Source: Bin87 sp034423115 (GTDB lineage: Bacteria > Chloroflexota > Dehalococcoidia > Lucifugimonadales > UBA3495). From it: DNA of 64,000 nucleotides. This document shows positions 33,223 to 42,200 of this stretch, one piece after another (position 1 is the first letter of the stretch; each line of letters opens with the position of its first letter). Under the pieces are notes generated by a model, which worked only from the letters and a program-made list of their open reading frames with translations, was not told the DNA's origin and made no database searches. Made by a program: the position numbers and the translations under genes. The stretch is taken from assembly GCA_034423115.1 (NCBI GenBank), contig DAOUJD010000044.1:124001-188000 (forward strand), in the 5' to 3' direction.

Positions 33223-34755
33223 TCACCCCCGGTTCGCCAGGTTCATCGCAAGCTGCGCCAGCGTCCGCGTCGGCACCCCCGTAGCGCCTTTCACCAGGTG
33301 CCCCTTGGCGCTCGACGCCGTGGATGTGCCCGCGATGTCAAGGTGGACCCAGTCGGCATCCTCGGCGAACTCGCGCAGCAACATCGCCGCGGTGATGGAA
33401 CCGGCCTGTCTGCCGCCGGAGTTCTTCATGTCCGCCACGTCCGACCGGATCAACTCCCGGTAGTCCTCCAGCATCGGCAGTTCCCAGAAACGCTCGCCGC
33501 TGGCGTCTCCGGCCTTGCTCACCTGCTTCGCCAACTCCGACGAGTTCCCCATCATGCCCGTGCACGCTTTGCCCAGCGTCACCACCATCGCCCCGGTGAG
33601 CGTCGCAACGTCCACCATCCTTGTGATGCCAAGGCTGCGCGCGTAGCACATGGCATCCGCCAGCACCAGCCGACCCTCGGCGTCGGTATTGATCACCTCG
33701 ATCGTCTTGCCGTTCATCGCCGTAACCACGTCGCCCGGTCTCTGCGCCCGACCGCCGGGCATATTCTCGGTGGCGGCGATGAATCCGGTCACGTTGATCT
33801 TGGGCTTCAGCGTTCCAATCGCCCGCATTGCCGCGATCACCGACGCCCCGCCGGCCATGTCGCCCTTCATCGCCTCCATGTTCGCCGCCGGTTTCAGCGA
33901 AATGCCGCCCGTGTCAAACGTGATGCCCTTGCCCACCAGGCCCAGGTTGTTGCCCGGATTGTCGGGATCGCCGCGATACGTCATGACGATCAATTTCGGC
34001 GGCTCCTCGCTGCCCTGCGCTACGCCCAGGAACGAGCCCATGCCGTGTTCCGCCATCCGATCCCGGTCCATCACGTCCAGTTCCAGCCCAACCTCCGCTG
34101 CAACTTGGCCGGCCGTGTCCGCCATCCTGGTCGGCGTCATCACGTTGGCCGGATGGTTCACCAGGTCTCGCGCCAGCATGGTGGACTCCGCCAGCGTCGT
34201 TCCGACCGATGCTCCCGCCGCCAGGGCGTCCACGCTCCCGGCGTCGCGCTCAACGATGGTAACCGCATCAATTCCGTTGCCCGTTTCGCCCTCATCCTCA
34301 CCGTTCCCGTTGCTCCGGTACGTGTCGAATCGGTACAACCCAAGGAGCGTACCCTCGGTGATCGCCTGTGCGCTTTCGCGGGCACCCAGACCGCCTATTC
34401 CCGCTCCGTGGGCGATGGTTGCGAATTCCGTGATGCGCGTGCGCCTGAGGAACCGAGCCACGTCCCCGCTGACCCGCCGTACGCTCCCGGCATCGAAATC
34501 GCCGGATTTGCCCAGTCCGGCCACCACCACTCGCGTCGCGGGTATGCGGCCCAGCGTGTGGACCAGCGTCAACTCACCGAGCCTGCCCTTGATCTCACCG
34601 TCGGCAATCAGGGCCGTGATCGCTCCGTCCAGGGCCCGGTCCACGGCGCCCGTCGCGCCGCCCGGTTGCGTCACTCCCTCAAACAGGTTGACCACCAACG
34701 CCGGCGTGGCGAAATCGGTAACGTCCCCGGCAACAACTTTCACGGTGGTTGACAT
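33223..34755 (-). CDS. pepA: Leucyl aminopeptidase (M17)
   Basis: A 510-residue cytosolic M17 aminopeptidase removing N-terminal residues from peptides. The N-terminal macro-like domain is followed by the catalytic domain with LVGKGITFDTGGISLKP, GDMAGGASVIAAMRA and the family signature NTDAEGRLVLADA; these supply the lysine, aspartates and glutamate that hold two metal ions. Last gene of the pdxA-proC-pepA operon, 62 bases after the P-loop kinase gene. Confidence 0.93.
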   Translation of the reverse strand: MSTTVKVVAGDVTDFATPALVVNLFEGVTQPGGATGAVDRALDGAITALIADGEIKGRLGELTLVHTLGRIPATRVVVAGLGKSGDFDAGSVRRVSGDVARFLRRTRITEFATIAHGAGIGGLGARESAQAITEGTLLGLYRFDTYRSNGNGEDEGETGNGIDAVTIVERDAGSVDALAAGASVGTTLAESTMLARDLVNHPANVMTPTRMADTAGQVAAEVGLELDVMDRDRMAEHGMGSFLGVAQGSEEPPKLIVMTYRGDPDNPGNNLGLVGKGITFDTGGISLKPAANMEAMKGDMAGGASVIAAMRAIGTLKPKINVTGFIAATENMPGGRAQRPGDVVTAMNGKTIEVINTDAEGRLVLADAMCYARSLGITRMVDVATLTGAMVVTLGKACTGMMGNSSELAKQVSKAGDASGERFWELPMLEDYRELIRSDVADMKNSGGRQAGSITAAMLLREFAEDADWVHLDIAGTSTASSAKGHLVKGATGVPTRTLAQLAMNLANRG

Positions 34756-34817
34756 GCTTCTCCTCTTATGGGCTGCGTACGGTTTTTCCTGGTTGATGTC
34801 AGATTATGCTGCCGCGA

Positions 34818-35453
34818 CTATCCCGATACGACTGAATTCAAGCCCGTCCGCCTCAACACCTCGCCTATGGCGCCCTCCGCATCCTCCGGCCCGCGCACCA
34901 GGATGTGCGGTCGTGGCACGGGTTGGTCCGCTACCACCATCCGCGTATATACCTCCCAGCCAGCGTCGCTTTGGTAAGCGTCTCCAACGCCGGCCTCGCG
35001 TTCGGTCATACGCTCCCGCACCACATCCGGATGGGCGGTGAATCGTATGATCAGCGGGTCAACCCCAACATCCTCCGCCACCGCGTAGAGCGGCGCCCGC
35101 ACCCCCTCGTTGAGGTTGGTGGCGTCGAAAACCACCGAGTGCCCGTCCCGCAAATATCCGCGCGTCAGCACGTGCATCGCCGCGAACACCCGGCGATGCT
35201 CTCGGCGGCTGTAAATGGGACGTGCCACCAACAATTTGCGGGTGCGGTCGCTGCTCAACCAGACGAACGGCGCTCGCGATGCCAGTTCCCCGGCAAAATG
35301 CGATTTCCCCGTGCCCGGCAACCCACACAAAACAACCAGGCTGGGCGACTCGACGCGCGCCGGCAAGCAGTCTGCATAAATCGATCTCAGGAAAGACAGG
35401 TCCCGTGGACGCAGACCGCCGGCCGTCCAGAACTTTCTGCGCGGCCGTGGCAT
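34818..35453 (-). CDS. P-loop kinase / AAA_33 ATP-binding protein
   Basis: About 211 residues with Walker A LCGLPGTGKSHFAG, then FDATNLNEGVRAPLYAVAE and a helical lid with RMTEREAGVGDA. This matches small zeta-toxin/polynucleotide-kinase-like proteins of the AAA_33 type. The substrate is unknown. ATG 35453 was preferred to a TTG four codons upstream; neither has a good ribosome site. It lies between the YggT and pepA genes in the same direction. Confidence 0.72.
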   Translation of the reverse strand: MPRPRRKFWTAGGLRPRDLSFLRSIYADCLPARVESPSLVVLCGLPGTGKSHFAGELASRAPFVWLSSDRTRKLLVARPIYSRREHRRVFAAMHVLTRGYLRDGHSVVFDATNLNEGVRAPLYAVAEDVGVDPLIIRFTAHPDVVRERMTEREAGVGDAYQSDAGWEVYTRMVVADQPVPRPHILVRGPEDAEGAIGEVLRRTGLNSVVSG

Positions 35454-35501
35454 CTCGTCGGACAATTGCGCCCACCGGGTCGGGTGCGTTTGGCGGTGGC
35501 G

Positions 35502-35774
35502 TTATAACAACGCCCTGAGCGCGTACTGGATAACCACCAGGATCACCATGACCACCAACGGGCTGAAGTCGATCATACCGGTCTGGGGCAGCATCCGCCG
35601 TATCGGACCTAGCACCGGTTCGGTGATGCCGAACACCACTTCGTAAATCCTGAGCAAGGCATCGGGTACGGTGTTGCCCTGCATGGTCATGTACTGCACC
35701 ACGAACCCCAGAATGATCCGGGCCAGCAACAGCAGATAGCACAGCGTGATGATGAGGCTGAGGAGTTGCAGCAT
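35502..35774 (-). CDS. YggT family membrane protein
   Basis: A 90-residue protein with two hydrophobic helices (about residues 4-28 and 71-88) around the conserved loop FGITEPVLGPIRRMLPQTGMIDFSP, seen here in pieces TEPVLGPIRR and DFSPLVV. YggT proteins often sit beside proC, as here, and near division genes. Probable membrane-organising role; not an enzyme. Confidence 0.85.
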   Translation of the reverse strand: MLQLLSLIITLCYLLLLARIILGFVVQYMTMQGNTVPDALLRIYEVVFGITEPVLGPIRRMLPQTGMIDFSPLVVMVILVVIQYALRALL

Positions 35775-35801
35775 GAGCGCTCCGCGGGACCCGACGAGTC
35801 G

Positions 35802-36605
35802 TTAGTCCTGCCCCAGCCTGATCGATTTCAGGTAGGCGGCGTTCACGGCGTCCACCACGGCTGCGGGCACACCGGCGCGCTCCAGCGCTTGTAGCCCCTC
35901 GGCAGTCGTCCCGCCCGGCGACGTCACCATGTCTTTCAGTTCCGCCGGATGCCGGCCCGTCTGCGCCACCAACTCGGTGCTGCCCTTGACGGTTTGCAGG
36001 GCCATTCGCCGCGCCACATCCCTGGGCAGTCCGACGTACACCCCCGCGTCGATCATGGCCTCCAGGATCATGAAAACGTAGGCCGGTCCGCTGGCGCTCA
36101 AAGCCGTCGCCATGTCCAAGTACTTTTCGTCATCGACGTAGATCTCATCGCCGATGGTGGACAGGATCGCCGAGGTCGTCTCCCGGTGCGCCGAACTCAC
36201 CGAGGACGCGCACGTCCACATTGTCATCCCCTCGCCAATCTGCGCCGGTGTGTTTGGCATGACCCGTATGATGCCGTCGTGCCGCATCCCATCGGCCAGC
36301 GATTTCATCTTGGCCCCTGCCACGATTGACATGACGGATTGACTATCGCCGAGACCGCCGCCTATGTCGGCATAAACCTTGGGCAGGTCCTGCGGCTTAA
36401 CGGCCATCACCAACAACTCAGAGACGCTCACCACCGGGCTGTTGGTGTCGGACACGCTTACCCCGTACCGCTCGGCCAGGTAGTCGCGTCGAGCGGGTAC
36501 CGGTTCGCCGATCATCACGTCTCCGGCGGTGGCGACCCCGCCGTCCAGCATGCCGCCAAGGATGGCCTCGGCCATCGTCCCGCCACCGATAAAGCCAATA
36601 TTCAT
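35802..36605 (-). CDS. proC: Pyrroline-5-carboxylate reductase
   Basis: A 267-residue enzyme making the last step of proline synthesis with NAD(P)H. The Rossmann N-terminus is NIGFIGGGTMAEAILGGML; VMPNTPAQIGEGMT follows, and the C-terminal dimer domain has LSASGPAYVFMILEAMIDAG and the signature VTSPGGTTAEGLQAL. It starts four bases after the stop of the upstream helical gene. Confidence 0.94.
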   Translation of the reverse strand: MNIGFIGGGTMAEAILGGMLDGGVATAGDVMIGEPVPARRDYLAERYGVSVSDTNSPVVSVSELLVMAVKPQDLPKVYADIGGGLGDSQSVMSIVAGAKMKSLADGMRHDGIIRVMPNTPAQIGEGMTMWTCASSVSSAHRETTSAILSTIGDEIYVDDEKYLDMATALSASGPAYVFMILEAMIDAGVYVGLPRDVARRMALQTVKGSTELVAQTGRHPAELKDMVTSPGGTTAEGLQALERAGVPAAVVDAVNAAYLKSIRLGQD

Positions 36606-36609
36606 CCCG

Positions 36610-37149
36610 CTATCCCTCGCCCCCGTCGGTCAAGCCGCACCTCAGGGAAAATCCTACTTCGGATGTGTCTCCAATCTCCAGATCATCGTTGCCGGTGAGT
36701 CGCCGAAGCCGCCGCATTTGGGTATTGCTGGTGATGGTGAACGGGCGCGGCGGCATGGCCGTTACGTCAATCAACGACGGTAGTATCTCCTCAACCCGGT
36801 CCATCATCTCCGACAATTCTTCAGGGCTGCGGAAATTTTCGTAAAAGTTTTCGTGGCCGACGAAATAAGCCAGTGAAAGGGCCCACATCTGCTCACCGTC
36901 GAAGCCGTATTCCAGTGCAATCTGGCTCATCACAGAGTGAATGTCTTGATGCGATTCGTGCTTCCAGCCGCGTTGCTGTGCGATGGCTTTCATCGGCTGG
37001 ACCACGGCGCCCCAAGCCTTTTCCCCGGCCTGCAAACGGCTGCCGTCGATCAGTTCCTCGCGGGCCTGGATGATCATTATCCGGCTGATCTGGAGACGGT
37101 CGGCGACGCTTTGCGTCCCGTGGGCCGGCAAATCCGGTGCGACAGTCAT
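36610..37149 (-). CDS. Helical HEPN/PaREP1-like protein, distant paralogue 3
   Basis: A 179-residue protein whose first half is helical: QAREELIDGSRLQAGEKAWGAVVQPMKAIA aligns with the GDYRQAAEKSWGAYAQAIKA region of the 9265 product, seen here as LQAGEKAWGAVVQPMKA. It also has HENFYEN where the others have HQHFYYE or RQHFCEA; the arginine of their R-x4-H is missing. The last 50 residues are unrelated. It is locked into the pdxA-proC operon with four-base gaps on both sides. Function unknown. Confidence 0.6.
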   Translation of the reverse strand: MTVAPDLPAHGTQSVADRLQISRIMIIQAREELIDGSRLQAGEKAWGAVVQPMKAIAQQRGWKHESHQDIHSVMSQIALEYGFDGEQMWALSLAYFVGHENFYENFRSPEELSEMMDRVEEILPSLIDVTAMPPRPFTITSNTQMRRLRRLTGNDDLEIGDTSEVGFSLRCGLTDGGEG

Positions 37150-37153
37150 CGCC

Positions 37154-38197
37154 CTATGCCTCGCCCCAGCCGTCCGTCAACCCGTCACCCCGCGCGAACG
37201 CCACCGCCATGCGAATCGATTCCACCATCGACGTGTGGTCGGCCAGATTCTTTCCGGCGATGTCGAACGCAGTCCCGTGGTCCACGGACGTGCGGATGAA
37301 TGGCAGCCCCAGGTTCGCCGTGATGCTCTCCTCAAACCCATACACCTTGACCGGTATGTGCCCCTGGTCGTGGTACATGCACAGGGTCACGTCGTACCGA
37401 TCCTGGATCGCCTGGTGGAAAATGATGTCCGCCGGCACGGGGCCAATGGCGTTGATCCCCTCAGACTGCGCTTCCTGCACCGCCGGCGCGATCTCCTCTG
37501 CCTCTTCGTTGCCCAACAGACCGCCGTCGCTCCCGTGCGGGTTCAGCGCCGCCACGCCGATGCGCGGGTTGGCGAAGCCCCACTGCTTGAAACTGCGGTC
37601 GGTGAGCCGCAGGTAATCAAGTATCCGGTCTTTTTTTACGTAGTCGCACGCGATCTTGAGGGAGCGGTGGGTGGTAAGGTGCACGACGCGCAGGTTTTTC
37701 GCCATCAGCATCGTCGCCACGGTCTTCGCGCCCGACAATTCCTGCAGCAGTTCCATGTGGCCGATGGCTTCGTATCCCGCCATCGCCGCCGCTTCCTTGT
37801 TCAACGGAGCCGTAGCCAGCCCGTCCACCACGCCGGCCATCGCCAACTGCCCTGCCTTGCTCACCCACTCCATCGCTGCCTTACCGCACGGGACGCTGAT
37901 CTCGCCCACGGTGATGTCTTCGACGTTGAGGTTGCCAATGTCCACCACGTCGATCGCCGTGGGATTGTCGCCTGCCGACGTCGGATCGTCAGTGTGGTTA
38001 ATGCCCATGGGCAGACCAGTCATCCTGGCCGCTTGCTCCATGGCGTAAACGTTGCCGATCACTACCGGACGACAGGCCGCGTAAATCCGCGGGTCCGCCA
38101 GCGCCTTGACCACCACTTCCGGCCCGATTCCACACGGGTCGCCCATCGTAATCGCAATGGCCGGACGGTCGATAGTAGTGCCGTTTGCTTCTGCCAT
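37154..38197 (-). CDS. pdxA: 4-hydroxythreonine-4-phosphate dehydrogenase (PdxA family)
   Basis: A 347-residue metal- and NAD-dependent enzyme, in the pyridoxal-phosphate pathway or in the related PdxA2-type degradation role. Signatures are AITMGDPCGIGPEVV, ATAPLNKEA, LNPHGSDGGLLGNEE and YHDQGHIPVK, with histidines that hold the divalent metal. GAGG stands five bases before the ATG; a TTG lies four codons upstream. First gene of a six-gene operon with proC and pepA. No other pdx gene is nearby, so the PdxA versus PdxA2 choice stays open. Confidence 0.88.
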   Translation of the reverse strand: MAEANGTTIDRPAIAITMGDPCGIGPEVVVKALADPRIYAACRPVVIGNVYAMEQAARMTGLPMGINHTDDPTSAGDNPTAIDVVDIGNLNVEDITVGEISVPCGKAAMEWVSKAGQLAMAGVVDGLATAPLNKEAAAMAGYEAIGHMELLQELSGAKTVATMLMAKNLRVVHLTTHRSLKIACDYVKKDRILDYLRLTDRSFKQWGFANPRIGVAALNPHGSDGGLLGNEEAEEIAPAVQEAQSEGINAIGPVPADIIFHQAIQDRYDVTLCMYHDQGHIPVKVYGFEESITANLGLPFIRTSVDHGTAFDIAGKNLADHTSMVESIRMAVAFARGDGLTDGWGEA

Positions 38198-38367
38198 GAT
38201 GCGCCTCAAATACCGTGGGAGCGGACTCCATTTTGATGGTAGCGGATTATATCACGGAGCCCACCAATGATAGACTTTGGAAACGATGTACGTTGCTGGC
38301 AACCGGTAGAACCCATACAATCACGCCCATAACCGGGAAACGGTAAGTGTCCGTCAGGGAGGCGGTT

Positions 38368-38910
38368 ATGACTGCTCCTATCACGTTTGAACAGGACGTC
38401 GACAAACTGATCGAAGCGGCTATCTATCTATGCGAACTGTCCGCCGATGACCCGGAGTTTGGGGTGTCAAAACTCACCAAGCTCCTCTATTACGCGGACT
38501 TCGATTCCTACCTGGCATATGGCGAACCGATCACGGGTACAACTTACCTGCATTTTCCCCACGGCCCTCATCCTGAGAACTGGCATCGAGTGCGCCAACA
38601 GATGGAGCAATGTGGCGACGCTGAAATTCTGTACGAATCTGCGGTTGCCGGGTATCAGGAATACCGCGTATTGCCGCAGCGCGCCTCGAACCTTGAATTG
38701 CTCACCCCCAACGATAGAAAGACGCTCGAAGCACAGGTCGAACGGTTCTCCGGGTTCAATGAGGCCGGCATAGTGCAATACTCTCACCAGGAACTCGGAT
38801 GGCGCTCAACCGAGGACGGAGAACCAATCCCATATGCGCTGGCTGGTGTGATTTCTCCCCGGCTCAGTGCCAGGGAAATTCAAGCCGGACCGCCCATCAT
38901 TCGAAAATAG
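38368..38910 (+). CDS. Panacea-domain (SocA/DUF4065-like) protein, putative antitoxin
   Basis: A 180-residue protein with the Panacea core: FGVSKLTKLLYYADFDSYLA, then YGEPITGTTYLHFPHGPHP and a C-terminal helical part. Panacea domains neutralise many unrelated toxins and also serve as proteolytic adaptors (SocA). AGGGAGG lies five bases before the ATG. The only close candidate partner is the convergent small gene at 38897, which overlaps its 3' end by 14 bases; Panacea pairs are usually co-directional, so this is uncertain. Confidence 0.75.
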   Translation: MTAPITFEQDVDKLIEAAIYLCELSADDPEFGVSKLTKLLYYADFDSYLAYGEPITGTTYLHFPHGPHPENWHRVRQQMEQCGDAEILYESAVAGYQEYRVLPQRASNLELLTPNDRKTLEAQVERFSGFNEAGIVQYSHQELGWRSTEDGEPIPYALAGVISPRLSAREIQAGPPIIRK

Positions 38911-39208
38911 GCAGCATCCTTTCCAGCCAGACCGTTCGGTCGTTTTCGAGGATCACGTAATAAATGTCGATGGGGTCTTGTTGAGACACGATCGATCGCG
39001 GGAATCTGATGGCCCGTATGTTTTCAGGCCAACCAGAGATGGTGTCTGTTGTTCTTGGCGTCCGCGACAACAGATCCTTGATCGCTTGCAGCGTCACATG
39101 ATCAGCCATCGGGTTGATCCAACCTTCCTCGACTCCGCGCCGCCAATCGGCATCAAAACTCGCTCGTTCCAAAACTTGATAAACGCCACCGCCGCCGGCC
39201 CGCTGCAT
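38897..39208 (-). CDS. Small uncharacterised protein convergent with Panacea gene
   Basis: A 103-residue protein. The first half is helical and the second half is beta-rich, ending IRAIRFPR...IDIYYVILENDRTVWLERM. The strand pattern recalls RelE/ParE-type toxins only loosely. GGAGG stands seven bases before the ATG, which supports expression. Its end overlaps the 3' end of the Panacea gene on the other strand. Function unknown. Confidence 0.5.
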   Translation of the reverse strand: MQRAGGGGVYQVLERASFDADWRRGVEEGWINPMADHVTLQAIKDLLSRTPRTTDTISGWPENIRAIRFPRSIVSQQDPIDIYYVILENDRTVWLERMLPIFE

Positions 39209-39285
39209 CTTTCAGCCTCCAATCGGCCTCTACCATCACCAACCATCAACGCTTGAGGGGGCGATGATGGTCGCCCCCTCCGCGC

Positions 39286-42200
39286 CTACTCGCACTTATT
39301 CCAGCCGCACGAGTAGCAGGCTAGGCATCCCTCCTGGTTCACCACCCCGCCGTTGCATTCCGGACACCGCTGCGCGTAGGTCAACTCGGCCGCTCGTGGC
39401 GGGGGGTATCCGTTACCATTCCCGTTCCCATTTCCAGCTTCGGACGACGCGCTCCCAGATGCTCCCACAATCGTCCCGGGAGGCAGAAAACTGCTGCGCA
39501 TGTCGACTCCGTCGCCCCCATAGCCGGGGAACCCGGTGGGCAACGTTAGTTGAACCCCGTCCGGCGCAGTGGACTCGCCTCCAGCGCCGTCAGTCAATCT
39601 GTCCAACACGATGGCCACGGCGTCGGGACCTGAACGCACCAACGTTCCGTCGTCCCACGCCGGACAGCAGGTGATGCCGCTCAATTGACGTGTCACCTCG
39701 CTGGTGTCGATCCCGGCGCGCAACGCCAGCGACACCAACCGGGATACCGCTTCCAGCAACGCCGCGTCGCAGCCTCCGGCCTTGCCCATTGTCCCGAATA
39801 CCTCAAACGGCTTGCCGGCGTCGTCCAGGTTCACCGTCACGTACATGTTTCCGTGGCCCGTGCGCACCCGTTCCGTGATCCCGTGCGTCCTCCGGGGCCG
39901 GTCCCTGGGGACCCGGGGCCCGGGCACCTCGATCTCAACTACCGACGGCGTGCCGCCGGACTCCGACGTTTCCCCGGTCGTGCCGGTGCTGAGAACCTGT
40001 TCGGCCTTGCTGCCGTCGCGGTAAACCGTGATTCCCTTGCAGCCCAGCGCATACGCCGACTGGTACGCCTCGGCGACGTCATCCACTGTCGCGTCGTGAG
40101 GGAAGTTGATGGTCTTGGACACCGCGTTGTCCGTGTACCTTTGGAACGCGCCCTGCATCTTGACGTGCCATCGCGGATCAATGTCGTGCGAAACCCGAAA
40201 GACGTTTTTGACCCAACCCGGCACGTCCAGGTCTTCCAACGAACCCACGGCGGCCAACTGTTCCATCAACTCTTCGGAGTAGAACCCCTCGTTCCGGGCC
40301 ACCGCCTCAAAGTAGCTGTTCCCTTCCACCAGCCTCGTGCGGTCCATCACGTTCCGCACGAACGACAGCGCAAACAGCGGCTCGATCCCGCTGGATGCAC
40401 CCGCAATGATGCTGATGGTCCCCGTCGGCGCAATGGTCACCGGCGCCGAGTTCCGCATCCGCTGCGGGTTGGGCCCGCGGTTGTATGCGCTCCGCTCCCA
40501 TTCCGGGAACGTGCCGCGATTCTCGCAAAGCTCCTCCGACGCTCGGTAGGTCTCGCGTTGGATGAACTCCATCACCCGTTCCGCCAGTTCCAGCGCCTCG
40601 TCGCTGTCGTAGCGGACGCCCATCTGGATCAGCAGGTCGGACCAACCCATCACGCCCAGGCCAATACGCCGCGTCCTGCGGCTCATGTCGGCTATCTCGT
40701 CGATGGGATAGTCGTTCATGTCAATGACGCTGTCCAGCATGTGGACTGCCGTCTTGATCACCTCCGACATCCGCTCCCAGTTGATCGCGACGTCGTTGCC
40801 GTCGTATTCCACCATCCGCGCCAGGTTCAAGGACCCCAGGTTGCACGACTCGTAGGGCAACAACGGCTGCTCACCACAATTGTGGACATAAAATCCGTTT
40901 GCATCGAACGCGTTTACGCCAGGAACCGCTACGTCGAACACATCCTTGTGCCCATCTGGGATTACATCGGTGACGGTGGCCGTGAAACGCTCCCGGTTGA
41001 GTCCACGTTTGTAATCGCTTAGAAGTTCCGTAAGCTTGGCTCGCTTCTCGCTGTCGGCAAAGCCGATCAATGTGTCAAACCGCGCGATGTTCTCGCCGGA
41101 TATCACCAGTTCGTGCTGGCTCTTCGTGGCATATTCTCTCCGACCGCCGTGCCCGTCCGGCAGCATCCGGTGGCCGAATGGCCGCCGTTCCCGGTAGATG
41201 CGCGACGCGATGCCCAGCCGGAGCAGCATCCGTTGCGCGGACTCCAGTCGGTCGACGTCGCTCTGCGCCAGTCGGATGCTGACGCCTTTCTGTTGGCTGC
41301 CTGCGACCGTGCCGTCGGCGTCAAAGAACCCGCGCAGGAAACCGATGTAAAACTCACTCGATGCTCGTTCCATCGCCGGCGTTATTACTTTCTCGCCGGG
41401 AGCCATCCCCAGCTCGAAAGCCAGCGTCTGAACAGCCGCCAGGCTCATGCGGTATTCTCCCCGTCTCGCCACTGCGGTCCATCCGCTGAAGTCGCTCCCC
41501 TGCGGTAGAGTTTGCGTTGCTGACAGCGCTTCCGTCATCACTCCCAGTGGGCCCGGACGTTGTGGTTCACCGTTCGTCGTTCGTTCGCCGGGCCACGCGC
41601 TGAGCACAGCCTTGTCCTGTTTCAGAGTTCCGTCACCGACCAGCAGACCCATCAGGTAGCCGTCGGATTCCGTGTATGCTCCGGGCCAATGGTGCCAGCC
41701 CCGGTGATCATGCAGTTGAATCTCGTCGCCTGCTTTCAACTCACCGGCTTCGGTCCAAACGTGCTCCGTGCGGTAACGGGTCTTAACCGTTACCTTCCTG
41801 ACCGGATGGTCGGCCGTAACGCGCAGTGTGTTGCCCTCTTTGGTGCTGAGCAACAGGACAGGTTTGCGACCCGTTCGGAAGAACCCTCTACCGTCGGTGC
41901 CGTAGGCTCGTCCGTCCACCATCGCGCTAAAGTGCACGCCGATCAATTCCGCAACCTGCCGGGGCCCGCCCGACGTCTGTACCCAGGTGTCTGCCGTCAC
42001 GCAAGGATTCGTACTCTCAATATCCCCCAACTGCGGGTTGGGGTTGTCCCGGTTGATCCGGTCCAGGAATACGATCCCGGGATCGCCCGTGCGCCAGGCC
42101 AACTCGGTCATCCTCTCGAACACCTCCCTGGCGTTGAGCTGTCCGGTGATCTGACCGGTGCGCGGGTTCACCAGGTCATACGTCTGGTCGTGCTCCACCC

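Noticed and set aside
33298..35041. Two long plus-strand frames opposite pepA
   Set aside because: They are shadows of pepA in high-GC DNA; translations are Ser/Pro/Arg-rich.
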